NCBI RefSeq assembly: GCF_021442025.1
Contig: NZ_CP090446.1
Location: 868,001-932,000 of the forward strand
Reading direction: 5' to 3'
DNA: 64,000 bases
DNA from: Sphingobacterium sp. SRCM116780
Lineage (GTDB): Bacteria > Bacteroidota > Bacteroidia > Sphingobacteriales > Sphingobacteriaceae
Each line of letters starts with the position of its first letter. Position 1 is the first letter of the stretch. The translations under genes were made by a program, and so were the position numbers. This document shows, piece after piece, positions 18,558 through 28,293 of this stretch. Below the pieces are notes generated by a model. That model was not told the DNA's origin and ran no database searches. It was given only the letters and a program-made list of their open reading frames with translations.

Positions 18558-19880
18558 CTAGGGGACATAAGTGCCAGTATTTCTCCAGAGATTACCATCA
18601 GTACGGTTTCTATATTTGCCTTGATAACCTAAGATAAATAACAGAGCCAATTCAACATACCAGATACCCAGTTGAAGCGCTTCATATTTTGCTTGATTAC
18701 TGATGTTCATCAATTCAATTCTTTTGGATTCCTGACCGTGAACAAGCGCATTCCTGATTTTGACAAAGGCTTCAGGGCCATCTTTCACATTAGGTAATTT
18801 TCCTAGGGCTTCAAAGGCAGCTGGTACAGCAGCATCAATCTTAAATTGAAAAATTAAAAGTCTAATCTTATTGGCCGCAGAAAGGTTAACGGCGTCATCA
18901 CCAATAATGATCTTCTGATTTTCAACGATCAGCCAATTATAAATTAATTCTAAAGCGGTTTGTATCAGGATGATAGATCCTTCAACCATACCAGTATTAG
19001 AATTCGCCTCAATATACCAGTGTATGGCGGTTATCAAAAAGTCCTGGTCAACATCATCTTTCCATAATTTGTTATAAGATTTCCATAATTCTGGCAGGCT
19101 GTTGACCCGTATGATATTCGACCAGCTAAGTGTGTATTTATACTCATCAACAGTATATCCTGAATAATCTGTCCATCTGTTTTCACCCTCGTGTATTCCT
19201 GTATAAAAAAATGGTGCAGTCCGCCTACCATTTAGAAAATATAAAAAATTATGAAACCGCAGATGCCATTTGTGCAATTCTGAAAGCGTTATCGATCCTT
19301 TCTTTTTGGTTATTTTACCTACATATTGAAACAGATATCCACCATTATTTTCAAGTTTTTCTGTCCTTGTTTTATAATCTGCAAGTTTGTCAAGAACAAT
19401 AGTGTAAGGATCGTCATTGAAAACCAATCTGGCTTTATCAACTTTGACATCTCCTTTATTTACATCTTTGACTCCCTCACCAAAGTATTCCCTCATATTT
19501 GGTAGGGCAAATGTGACCTCGGTCACCGGAACGCTAAAATCACCCCACAGAAATTTCCTGCTATAACCACTACAAGAAGCGTCATTAACATTTGATAATT
19601 TAACAATTCCATAATTTATGTCATCGATCAACAATTCATATTCATCTGTCTTGAAGTCGGGCCGTTCTTTGCTCGCATAAGAACCTTTAAATTCTACAGA
19701 TATAAATGGAAACCATCTGAAAGACAGTGTTCCTGTTAACGGATATTCTTTCTGATTAGCACTAATGGTAAAATTTCCTGAATAGATATTAATTCGCTCA
19801 TTCGGCTCATTCATGCTGACTGGCAGAATACAGCGTTCAGGATATTCACTAGAAAGTTCCTCTAGAGTCTTGTTTAACAT
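18558..19880 (-). CDS. Hypothetical protein with RxxxxH (HEPN-like) C-terminal domain
   Basis: 440 residues. The N-terminal 200 residues look like a beta-rich recognition domain. The C-terminal half is helical and contains R376-NALV-H381 in FVKIRNALVHGQ, the R-X4-H motif of HEPN ribonucleases, preceded by a long helix (EGSIILIQTALELIYNWLIV) as in HEPN four-helix bundles. No signal peptide is present. HEPN proteins of this size with a non-catalytic N-terminal domain occur among anti-phage genes, for example ApeA-type. It is divergent, with 120 bp between, from a DUF4365-like protein, which suggests a pair. RNase activity is inferred only from the motif. Confidence 0.6.
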   Translation of the reverse strand: MLNKTLEELSSEYPERCILPVSMNEPNERINIYSGNFTISANQKEYPLTGTLSFRWFPFISVEFKGSYASKERPDFKTDEYELLIDDINYGIVKLSNVNDASCSGYSRKFLWGDFSVPVTEVTFALPNMREYFGEGVKDVNKGDVKVDKARLVFNDDPYTIVLDKLADYKTRTEKLENNGGYLFQYVGKITKKKGSITLSELHKWHLRFHNFLYFLNGRRTAPFFYTGIHEGENRWTDYSGYTVDEYKYTLSWSNIIRVNSLPELWKSYNKLWKDDVDQDFLITAIHWYIEANSNTGMVEGSIILIQTALELIYNWLIVENQKIIIGDDAVNLSAANKIRLLIFQFKIDAAVPAAFEALGKLPNVKDGPEAFVKIRNALVHGQESKRIELMNISNQAKYEALQLGIWYVELALLFILGYQGKYRNRTDGNLWRNTGTYVP

Positions 19881-20000
19881 ACTGTCTGGTTTAAACTTGG
19901 AACCAAGATAATGTTTTTATTAGGGGAACTGTTATGTCAAAATAGAGAGAATGCTTATCTTTAAACCTAAATCATTGCCGTCAATCTAAAAAAATAGAAA

Positions 20001-21842
20001 TTGAGCAAGAGAATCCGACCCGCAGCTTACCCAGCGATGAATACTGAGGAAATTAGTGCCTTGGCTGTTTTTCGTACGCTTCTGGATTTAAAACGGGTTA
20101 AACCCGATATCAAAGAACTGGACAAATTCCCCAATATCGATGGCTATCTGGAGCTTACTGACCAGGATCAAATTCCGCAAGGAAAAATGGAAGTCCAACT
20201 CAAAAAGCTACATAGATCTAACAGTAAAGCTCCTAAATTTCAGGTGCACTTAAGTTTTATTATGTATTGCCGGGATGTTGCCGCCGTACCCGTTTTGCTT
20301 ATTGTAATTGACATTGGAAACAAATGTGCTTATTGGGAGTATTTTTCTAAAGAAAGATCGAGCCAACTTTTTGATGGTGCTAAGGGTAATACATTAGTTA
20401 TTCATTTTAATAAGAATAACTACATTAAAGAAAACGATACCAACTACTATGGACACTGGTTGTCGATCTGCAAAGCGCATCATTTCAGTATCAGTAATTT
20501 CAATTCGGTTAATGAACGTCTGAGGAACTCACTTTTAACCATTTCGGAACTGACCAAACTAACCAAAGAGGCTGTAGGGACAGAGGATGAGAATTACGTT
20601 CACATCCATCGATTCTTAGATCTTTATAATAATCTTTTAGACTATAAATTCAACACGATGAAGAAACTGCTTTTTCCTGGTGTATGGAAAGTCGGACTAG
20701 CTTATGTGAACTTCGAGGTGAACCAGATCGATTATCTGTTATACACCGTAAATTATAAACTGAACGATTCCCTAATTAAGAAGATTGATTTTCCAAGGGC
20801 GCGTGGACTCATGAATGAATATGGTTTTACAAGAGCGATGTCTAACCCCATCATTGATAAGCCAGTTCAAACCGCTTATCAGGAAATTTATGAAGGACTA
20901 AAAAAGGTAATAGAAGGTAAAAGATTATTTGTGATCAATGACTGTATAGCTCATGAATATATCTCCGCATTTTTAAATTACTATAAACGATTAATTCTTA
21001 TTGATCCTGATGGTTCAGAGCAGATAACATTAAAGTTTCTTCGATTTCTTGTGCTTGAAAAGTGGCCGTGTTTATTGATGAATTATTCGCATAGTGATAT
21101 CCCCGAGGATTATCTGGCTAATGCAATTGTGATCCCTGTCGATCTTAAAAAACTCTATGAAAAGAGCTTCAGTAGAAAGGATGATTTGGAAAAGTTATTT
21201 GCCAATTATGAGATCACGGCAATATATCAAAAGTATAAAGATAAGCTTCAACTGAACAGTAGCTTGTTTGATATTCCTTATTTAGTTAAATTGCTAGATT
21301 ATTTAATTGGTAACGGGGCTATATATGCCATTAAGCCGTATTTAGATAGGGATAGAGATATTGGGGGTGGGTTGATCTGGAGCGGGTTTTCGAAAGAGGT
21401 GATGTTTGAAAACATGAAAGCAATGGTCAGTAACTTAATTACAACTTATAATACTTTTATCTATTTGTTTTTTAATGAGCTGTTTGATGAGCTGAAGTTT
21501 GAAGAAGACTATGATCTGTTGATCTTTGTTCTCCATGAGTTTGCTGATAAGTTAAATAAACCACCAGCTATTGGATATTATAAGTTCAGAATGGTTGCTG
21601 GTAAAAAAACTTCATTCAAAGTGCAGTTCTTCTATGCTGATGAGGCACCCTTTGATTATAAGAAGCCTTTTGAGAATGATTTAGAAATTGATGAAGATTT
21701 ATATGAGCTTAAAGCCAGTCAGGGTATCGATCACCATATACTTTTTGAACGGACACCATTGTATACTTTACTTTATAAATTTGCGATGGAGCGGTTTGAG
21801 AAACACCTGCAAAAAAAGGGTTGGAAAAAGTACAGTTTTTAG
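20001..21842 (+). CDS. DUF4365-like nuclease-fold protein, 613 aa
   Basis: Residues 14-125 show the pattern of DUF4365 domains: an N-terminal helix (EEISALAVFRTLL), NIDGYLEL with Asp47, GKMEVQLKKL with Gln66 and Lys68 (a PD-(D/E)xK-like QxK core), then PVLLIVIDI and CAYWEYF. The remaining 480 or so residues match nothing I recognise. The TTG at 20001 follows an A-rich stretch; the first ATG is at 20037 and would still keep the domain, so the start is uncertain. DUF4365 occurs in putative DNA-targeting defence genes. The divergent HEPN-like gene and nearby abiH support a defence role, which is inference. Confidence 0.6.
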   Translation: MSKRIRPAAYPAMNTEEISALAVFRTLLDLKRVKPDIKELDKFPNIDGYLELTDQDQIPQGKMEVQLKKLHRSNSKAPKFQVHLSFIMYCRDVAAVPVLLIVIDIGNKCAYWEYFSKERSSQLFDGAKGNTLVIHFNKNNYIKENDTNYYGHWLSICKAHHFSISNFNSVNERLRNSLLTISELTKLTKEAVGTEDENYVHIHRFLDLYNNLLDYKFNTMKKLLFPGVWKVGLAYVNFEVNQIDYLLYTVNYKLNDSLIKKIDFPRARGLMNEYGFTRAMSNPIIDKPVQTAYQEIYEGLKKVIEGKRLFVINDCIAHEYISAFLNYYKRLILIDPDGSEQITLKFLRFLVLEKWPCLLMNYSHSDIPEDYLANAIVIPVDLKKLYEKSFSRKDDLEKLFANYEITAIYQKYKDKLQLNSSLFDIPYLVKLLDYLIGNGAIYAIKPYLDRDRDIGGGLIWSGFSKEVMFENMKAMVSNLITTYNTFIYLFFNELFDELKFEEDYDLLIFVLHEFADKLNKPPAIGYYKFRMVAGKKTSFKVQFFYADEAPFDYKKPFENDLEIDEDLYELKASQGIDHHILFERTPLYTLLYKFAMERFEKHLQKKGWKKYSF

Positions 21843-21965
21843 GTCTTATAAAGCAAATACAAGTGTAAATTTTTGAGACAGGTAGGTATTACTCAACCCC
21901 ATTATAAGACTCTTTGCAATTTGTGTTAACTTTACATATATTCTCTGTAAACAAACTTAATAAAT

Positions 21966-22688
21966 ATGTTCGATAAAGCCACTTATATAAAGGCACTTCA
22001 GGATAATGGTATCTATACATCTGAGGAAGCAGATAATCTTACTGAAAAAATGAAGTTAAAGCACTCCCTTATCAAGCATGGTCCCAATGTGGTTCATCTA
22101 GAATATTATGGAGGTTTACTTGATGATCGTGATATCGTTGAAATAGAAAGTACATTTAAAGGAGCAGGGTTAGAACTTAGTCGTTTTGATAAAAGCGGCA
22201 TAGCTTACGCCAATATTGACGATTATATGCTTCATATAGCCTTGTTTATTAGTTCTCCTGCCTTTAAACTTATTCTGGAACATGTTGGGAAAAATACTGC
22301 TTGGGAAGCAGTAAAAGCGACTGCTATCAAGGTGTGGAGGAAAGTCAGGAATAAAAACAACTCATCTTCGATGTCAGGTCAGGTAAAAAAAACAAACGTC
22401 GGATTACGTATTGGATTTAACAACGGCCAACTAACTGATTTTAAATTAGACGGTGAACTGTCTGAAGAAACAATTCTGATGGTGATTGATAAGGTTTTTG
22501 ATTATTCGTTAAAACAAAGCCAACTTCCATCGTCACAAACGGAAATGCCTGATTTCGTGGTGTTTGATGAAAAGTTATCTGAACTACGGCCGGTTAATGT
22601 TATGGAAGAATTGAGGAAAAAGGCTGAATTTCAATCAGCTAAAAGACGGACAGATCTGGCAAATAACAGTCCGACACCGAAATCTTAA
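21966..22688 (+). CDS. Hypothetical protein, 240 aa
   Basis: I do not recognise a family. The protein is soluble, without signal peptide or membrane segment. The N-terminal 100 residues are acidic and helical, and a basic patch (VWRKVRNKNN) lies near 120. Residues 140-180 look like an alpha/beta unit, and the C-terminus is charged and low in complexity. It follows the DUF4365-like gene by 123 bp on the same strand, so it may belong to the same unit. Confidence 0.55.
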   Translation: MFDKATYIKALQDNGIYTSEEADNLTEKMKLKHSLIKHGPNVVHLEYYGGLLDDRDIVEIESTFKGAGLELSRFDKSGIAYANIDDYMLHIALFISSPAFKLILEHVGKNTAWEAVKATAIKVWRKVRNKNNSSSMSGQVKKTNVGLRIGFNNGQLTDFKLDGELSEETILMVIDKVFDYSLKQSQLPSSQTEMPDFVVFDEKLSELRPVNVMEELRKKAEFQSAKRRTDLANNSPTPKS

Positions 22689-22765
22689 CTAAACATATCT
22701 ATGATTGGCCATCTTCGGAGTTCAAAAGAATTTACCTCGTTTATAAACAGTATTTTGATATGTTT

Positions 22766-23836
22766 TTATTTTATTTTTAACCTAAAAATCTGTAGTTGTT
22801 TATGACAACTTAAGATTATAGTTTTCAATTCTTCAATGTTTGAAGTAAAATTTTCATATTTAAACTTTAGTTGATTAAGTTTTATTTTGATTTCCACAAT
22901 ATAGTTTTGTAAAAATAATTGATCTTGCTCTTTTACACCAGTTGGTCGAACTCTGTTGAAGATGTCATCAATGAAATCACTAAGCAATTTAAAATTTGAG
23001 ATATCAACCTTCGGATCTTTAAATTTATTTTTAATTTCTATAATTTGTCGATCCAGCCAACCATCCTTAATAATTAATATATTAGTGGAATCTACTTTGT
23101 CTGATTGAACCAACAAATCAAACTCTTTATAGAATTGGGAATACATTTCATTAATTTCTACTCCTATTGATGAATGAAATGTCAAGAAATCTTCAAAAAT
23201 TTTTGAGAAAAGCGAATAAGCATCATTTAAGGTGTGAATTGCAGTAAAATAATCTGATAAAACTTGTCTAAATATCTTTTCTTTATTGCTTTCTGAGAAA
23301 GCCCAATGAATTTTACTTTCGTCAATTTTCATAATTGTTTTTAATCCTGATTGACCAATTAAATACCTTGATATAGTGTGCCTTTTATCAAAATTGAATT
23401 CTTTAACATATGTATCAAATATTTTTAAGTTCTCATTATTTTGTGTGAGTACTTTATCTAAAGTTAAACCAAGGAAATCTCTAAAGATTGTTTTTGTTTC
23501 ATATTCTTTCTTAACATTAGCTTTAACGTTTATTTTATGTTACCAAGACATAATTAAATATGCACCTCCAAATGCAATAAAAGAACCTGCTACAGGGATA
23601 ATAAAATCTTTAGCTATATCATAGCAAGAGTGTGTTGGAATGTCTATTACCTTATATGCTGTTTGTAAAAATATATTCATATGGTTAATATTTGAGTTTC
23701 CAATATAACCAAAAAGGTAATCAATTGATTGCTCTTTTATTAATGAATGATAATATTGTCTGCGAGTACGGTTACTAACTTGATTTTTGAATTAAGAAAG
23801 TCGACGCATTTCAGCTATAGCTTCATAAATTGACAT
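22766..23836 (-). pseudogene. Gene interrupted by two in-frame ochre codons
   Basis: One continuous frame of 357 codons runs from ATG 23836 to the stop at 22766, broken by TAA at 23794-23792 (codon 15) and TAA at 23542-23540 (codon 99). The pieces read MSIYEAIAEMRRLS, then a segment with a hydrophobic helix (DFIIPVAGSFIAFGGAYLIM), then KINVKANVKKEYETKTIF leading directly into the longest piece. That last piece, from ATG 23332, has 188 residues and is rich in coiled-coil-like helices. The coding character continues across both stops without a frame change, so nonsense decay is more likely than separate genes. The 188-aa part could still be made. Family unknown; the MxIYEAIAEMRRLS start is familiar from Bacteroidota accessory genes. 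Confidence 0.6.
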
Positions 23837-23939
23837 TGTTTTATCTTGATTTGAGTCAAAGATGCTTCTATCTTAAGTGCAGATAAAGGACAGTTTGATA
23901 AGTCATTTTAATATCTTACTTTCAAACAAACCCACAAAT

Positions 23940-25097
23940 ATGTTAAAACGTAGCAATAAAATATTTCTAATAGGAAATGGTTTTGATTTAAATCATGGAT
24001 TAAAGACGAGCTATAGGAACTTTATAGTCGATTACCTAAAAAATTCCTTCATATCTGCTCAAAATCAAGTCAAAGGAATTTATCAAGATGAATGTTTTGA
24101 GATTCAAGTGAATCATGACTGTGAAATTAATTTAATGTTTAAAGATTTAGAATCGTTAGATAATATGATCAAAAGTCCACGAATTGACATCTCGGACGGA
24201 GTGTTTAACTATTTTGATGAAAATATTCAAATACGCTTAATTCCAAAAAATGATTTTGTCCGTTTTATTTTGAAAGAATGTTTCGAAAGCGACTGGAATG
24301 GTATAGAAGATGCAATATTAAGATTTCTTAAAACTTCCCATTCTAAATTAGTTCAGGATAAAAGTGTGATAAGCATACATAGAAAAAAATCTATTCTTTA
24401 TTGCGAGGAATATGAAAATATAAAAAGTTTAAACGATTCTGTTGCTTGTTTGAAAAGTAAGCTTATTGATTATCTTAAAACACAAAACTCACCAATATCT
24501 TTTAAAGACTACTTATTTAGAAATCATGTTGATTGGGGAAATAAATTTAAACAATCATCTCAAATGGATACTGTTGGAAACACCGAACGAAATGTACTTT
24601 TTTTGAATTTTAATTATACAAATTATATTACATCAATTAGTGCCGAAGTTAAACGTAATGTTGATGATTATTATACGAATTTTGAAATTGTAAATATTCA
24701 TGGCGACATTCATAGCAATATTGATAATGTTATATTTGGAATTGGTGATGAACAGAATGATTTTTATTCTGAGATAGAAACTTTGTATGATGATGAATGG
24801 TTAAAGAGCATGAAATCTTTTCATTATTTTAGAACTAGTAGCTATAGCAAACTCCTTGGCTTTATAGCTAAAGGGAATTATGAAATATACATACTTGGCC
24901 ATTCTTGTAGTATTACTGATCGTACCTTACTAAATATGTTATTTGAAGATAAATACTGCCAAAAGATCCATGTATTCCATTATAGTGGAATGGAGTCTTA
25001 TCTTACAACTACCTACAATATTGCTCGTAATTTTAAAGATAAAGTAAAATTACGAAGCGTTTTGCAACATTTTAATGAAGCATTAAAAATGGAATAG
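23940..25097 (+). CDS. AbiH-family abortive-infection protein
   Basis: 385 residues from ATG 23940; a GTG 63 bases earlier would add residues not seen in the family. The start NKIFLIGNGFDLNHGLKTSY is the hallmark of AbiH proteins, with the GNGFD nucleotide-binding-like loop at 12-16. Further family features are DWNGIEDAI, FLNFNYTNYI, NIHGDIHS and IYILGHSCSITD. AbiH was described as a phage abortive-infection gene of Lactococcus; its mechanism is not settled. It sits among other defence-type genes with no obvious operon partner. Confidence 0.88.
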   Translation: MLKRSNKIFLIGNGFDLNHGLKTSYRNFIVDYLKNSFISAQNQVKGIYQDECFEIQVNHDCEINLMFKDLESLDNMIKSPRIDISDGVFNYFDENIQIRLIPKNDFVRFILKECFESDWNGIEDAILRFLKTSHSKLVQDKSVISIHRKKSILYCEEYENIKSLNDSVACLKSKLIDYLKTQNSPISFKDYLFRNHVDWGNKFKQSSQMDTVGNTERNVLFLNFNYTNYITSISAEVKRNVDDYYTNFEIVNIHGDIHSNIDNVIFGIGDEQNDFYSEIETLYDDEWLKSMKSFHYFRTSSYSKLLGFIAKGNYEIYILGHSCSITDRTLLNMLFEDKYCQKIHVFHYSGMESYLTTTYNIARNFKDKVKLRSVLQHFNEALKME

Positions 25098-25331
25098 TAA
25101 AGTTTAAAAACACTTTACTATTCTACACTGGTGTTGTATCTTCAATTCTATTCGATCGTAACTTAACCAAGTTCCGCCATTCACAACACATCATCAAATA
25201 TTTGAAGCTATCTGATAGGATTTGTTGATTCCATCGGAAGACGTAGAATTGGAAGTGATTAGGATGCTTTATTTTTAGTTGTCATCTTACCACCCATTTT
25301 AGAACAGACGCACGTGTTAATGAAACATCGT

Positions 25332-25497
25332 CAATTCATTATACTAGATAAATGAAAAGGACTGACTAATAAGCTCTTTTCGAATTGATATTTCCTTTGT
25401 TCTTTTGACCCATTCATTATACCTTGTTTTGAGAAGGATGTGTTAGAAATTTCAGTAAAATCATAAAAAGTTATATATTTAATACAGCATAAATAGC
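25332..25497 (+). repeat. Direct repeat copy 1 (about 166 bp)
   Basis: It begins CAATTCATTATACTAGATAA and ends with AGTTATATATTTAATACAGC followed by ATAAATAGC. It matches 26735-26919 along its length, with long shared blocks such as TAATAAGCTCTTTT. The 25098-25623 gap contains this repeat and no supported gene. Confidence 0.8.
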
Positions 25498-25623
25498 ATT
25501 ATCTCATGCTTGGATATTATGTCGAGAAAAAAAAGTCAGCGATCAATAACGCTTCATTTCCGCTACGAACGCAAAGCCCTAATCCGCTGTAAGTGTAGAA
25601 AAACAAAACTAAAATTATAACAG

Positions 25624-26589
25624 ATGAAAATTACTATTCTGGATGACTATCAAAATGTTATAGAAACATTGAAATGTTTTGAACGCTTAAGCGGACAACA
25701 TGTAGAAATCTTACACAAAACCGAAAAAGACCCCAATAAACTTTCGGTATTATTATCTGACACAGAAATTTTGGTATTAACGAGAGAACGAACTGAGATA
25801 ACAGATGAACTTTTAAACAAATTACCAAAACTAAAACTCATCAGTCAAACAGGAAAAATTTCGAATCATTTAGATCTTAACGCTTGTACTAAATATAAAG
25901 TTTCAGTTGCAGAAGGTGTTGGTTCGCCAATAGCGCCTGCAGAATTGACTTGGGCATTATTAATGAATACGGTAAGACAGATTCCACAAGCTATTGAGGG
26001 ACTGAAAGATGGAAAGTGGCAAATAAATATAGGCACAACGATAAATGGAAAGATTTTAGGAATTTGGGGATACGGAAAGATAGGGCAAAAAATAGCACAA
26101 TATGCTAAAGTATTTGGTGCTAAGGTTGTCGTTTGGGGTAGTGAAAGTTCAAGAAAGAAAGCTGTTGAAGATGGTTTTGAACAAGCAGAAAGTAAGGAGT
26201 TTTTCTTTAGAAATGTAGATATTGTCACCTTACATTTAAGACTAAACGAACAGACAATCGGAATTGTAAAAGAAGCAGATTTACTAAATATGAAAGAAAC
26301 CTCTGTTCTGATAAATACAGCAAGGGCTGAACTTATTGAAAAGAACGGTCTAGAAAATGTTTTAAAAAGCGGAAAGAACATGCTCGTAGGTATTGACGTT
26401 TATGAAACAGAGCCCATCTATGACAAAGATTTCGAGTTATTGAAGATGAATAATGTTGTTTGTACACCACATTTAGGGTATGTAGAACAAAATGGATATG
26501 AACTATATTTTGGTAAGGCTTTTGAAAATGTTATAAATTATATAAACGGAAACCCAACAAATATTGCAAACCCAGAAACGCTGAACTAA
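25624..26589 (+). CDS. D-isomer-specific 2-hydroxyacid dehydrogenase family protein
   Basis: 321-residue cytoplasmic NAD(P)-dependent dehydrogenase. The Rossmann loop is ILGIWGYGKIGQKIA (GxGxxG near 148-153). The catalytic set is Arg in NTARAELIE, Glu in DVYETEPI and His in TPHLGYVE. An N-terminal substrate-domain half (1-95) is present, so it looks complete. Members reduce 2-keto acids or oxidise phosphoglycerate; the substrate is not deducible. It lies alone between two copies of a 170-185 bp repeat, inside an otherwise defence-like region, suggesting it arrived as a cassette. Confidence 0.88.
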   Translation: MKITILDDYQNVIETLKCFERLSGQHVEILHKTEKDPNKLSVLLSDTEILVLTRERTEITDELLNKLPKLKLISQTGKISNHLDLNACTKYKVSVAEGVGSPIAPAELTWALLMNTVRQIPQAIEGLKDGKWQINIGTTINGKILGIWGYGKIGQKIAQYAKVFGAKVVVWGSESSRKKAVEDGFEQAESKEFFFRNVDIVTLHLRLNEQTIGIVKEADLLNMKETSVLINTARAELIEKNGLENVLKSGKNMLVGIDVYETEPIYDKDFELLKMNNVVCTPHLGYVEQNGYELYFGKAFENVINYINGNPTNIANPETLN

Positions 26590-26734
26590 AAAAACCTACA
26601 GTCAACATCGGATCCTTGGCAATAGTAGTTTGCTCGTTTTTTAGCAATCTCTTAAGTAATCGCTTCTCATTAGTTGTTACAAACAGCGTATCAAACCATA
26701 ATCATAACAGAGGAAAGTGCTTATGATACATGAT

Positions 26735-26919
26735 CAATTCATTGTACTAATAAATGGAAAGAACTGATTAATAAGCTCTTTTAGAATTAATATTTCACCT
26801 ATTCTGAACCTATTGTCAGCATCTTGTTTTTAAAAATGAGCTATCAAGAATTTCAATAAATTCATTTACATATTTCGGTTCATGAGAAAAAGTTATATAT
26901 TTAATGTAGCATAAATAGC
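26735..26919 (+). repeat. Direct repeat copy 2 (about 185 bp)
   Basis: Diverged copy of 25332-25497, beginning CAATTCATTGTACTAATAAA and ending in an almost identical block (AGTTATATATTTAATGTAGC, then ATAAATAGC). It ends 10 bp before the start of the GHKL ATPase gene, so it probably includes that gene's promoter and leader. The rest of the 26590-26929 gap shows no gene. Confidence 0.8.
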
Positions 26920-26929
26920 TTAACTAGAT

Positions 26930-28204
26930 ATGAGAAACACAGCTACCGTCACGAATGCCAGCATTGATTCTGCCGGTCTCCCGAAGGATTATAAAAATGC
27001 AATTGCAGAATATATTTGGAATGGGTTTGATGCAGGCGCTTCTCAAATAGATTTGAATTTTAAAGCAAACGAGTTAGGCTTCCTCACGGTGATTAATATC
27101 GTTGATAACGGTTCTGGAATTTTGCATGATACCTTATCCCAATCTTTTGGTAATTTCTTAGACTCACAAAAAAGAAAGTCACTAAAACGGTCTTCCTATA
27201 TGCGGGGAAAAAAGGGTAAGGGTCGTTTCTCTTTTTCTCTTTTCGCTTCAAAAGCAACGTGGTTGACCGTTTATAAGGATGGTAATCAACTTTGGGAATA
27301 TAAAATCGTTATAGATTACGATAAAAAAGAGGAATATGAAGATTTGGATAAACAAGTTTCTAATCAGAAACATACTGGAACAACTGTCAAATTAGAAGGA
27401 ATATTTGGACTTACAGCTGATGCTTTGTCTTCTGTTGAATTTTATGATTTCCTGGCACAAGAATTTGGCTGGTTTCTCTTGCTTAATAAAGAAGCAGATT
27501 ATGCTTTGACGATTAATGGTAAAGCAATTCAATACGAACAGCTTATCTTGGAGAATGAATCCATTACTTGGATTATCGCAGATCACAATGATAACAGCTA
27601 CCGATTCAAAGTAGATTTTATCCGTTGGGGTGAACGTATTGGTGATAAATACTATTACTACTTCCTTAATCCGGATAAAACTGAAGTCAGCAAACAATTG
27701 ACAAGTTTCAATAATAATGCGATAGATTTTCATCATAGCGTCTTCATTGAGTCTTCATTTTTTGATCTTTTAGAGAAGGAAGCGCTTGATGAAAGTGAAG
27801 AAGATAATCTATTCAGTCATACGGGTACATTTGTTATTTATAAAAAACTGCGTGCTGAACTAAAGGACTTTTTAGCAAAGAAAGAGAAAAAATATTTACG
27901 GGAATTGGCTGCTGACAAACATTTATTGCAAACGCAAGAAAAGCAGCTACTACCGTTAATTTCTGAAGATTTTGGAGATAAAGTGGATCAACAAGATTTA
28001 CTTGATGTTCTGCGGGAATTGTACTGTGTTGAACCTAAAATTTTTAATGGATTGCGACCGAGTCAACAAAAAACTTTTTTAGGTATGCTGCAATTACTCT
28101 TGCGATCTGACAAAAGAAGAGCTATACAATCTATGATCGAACAGATTGTCACACTTTCAGAATTTGAAAAACAAAAACTAACTGCTGTATTGGAAAAAAA
28201 CTAA
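26930..28204 (+). CDS. GHKL (Hsp90/MutL-like) ATPase
   Basis: 424 residues. All three Bergerat-fold boxes are visible: N-box AEYIWNGFDAGA (Glu27, Asn31, Asp34), G1 box VDNGSGI (59-65) and G2 box RGKKGKGRFSFS (about 92-103). About 200 residues of transducer-like sequence and a charged helical end follow. Stand-alone GHKL ATPases of this kind (MORC/MutL/Hsp90-like) are frequent in bacterial defence islands, often as part of longer proteins. Related ones commonly continue past the ERxxL-type helix seen at the end here, so this may be a short form. Function unknown; ATP binding is well supported. Confidence 0.8.
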   Translation: MRNTATVTNASIDSAGLPKDYKNAIAEYIWNGFDAGASQIDLNFKANELGFLTVINIVDNGSGILHDTLSQSFGNFLDSQKRKSLKRSSYMRGKKGKGRFSFSLFASKATWLTVYKDGNQLWEYKIVIDYDKKEEYEDLDKQVSNQKHTGTTVKLEGIFGLTADALSSVEFYDFLAQEFGWFLLLNKEADYALTINGKAIQYEQLILENESITWIIADHNDNSYRFKVDFIRWGERIGDKYYYYFLNPDKTEVSKQLTSFNNNAIDFHHSVFIESSFFDLLEKEALDESEEDNLFSHTGTFVIYKKLRAELKDFLAKKEKKYLRELAADKHLLQTQEKQLLPLISEDFGDKVDQQDLLDVLRELYCVEPKIFNGLRPSQQKTFLGMLQLLLRSDKRRAIQSMIEQIVTLSEFEKQKLTAVLEKN

Positions 28205-28293
28205 ACGAATCGAACGATATCACCTACCTATTCTTATCCTATTTTATTCAACGAATTTTTGTGGATCATATTTATGATGCTATATCTGATTAT

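Noticed and set aside
23376..23624. 82-codon plus-strand frame
   Set aside because: Antisense to the better-supported interrupted minus-strand gene at 22766-23836.
25519..25620. 33-codon basic frame (MSRKKSQRSITLHFRYERKA...) ending 3 bp before the dehydrogenase
   Set aside because: Composition looks like translated leader DNA; no motif and nothing comparable after the second repeat copy.
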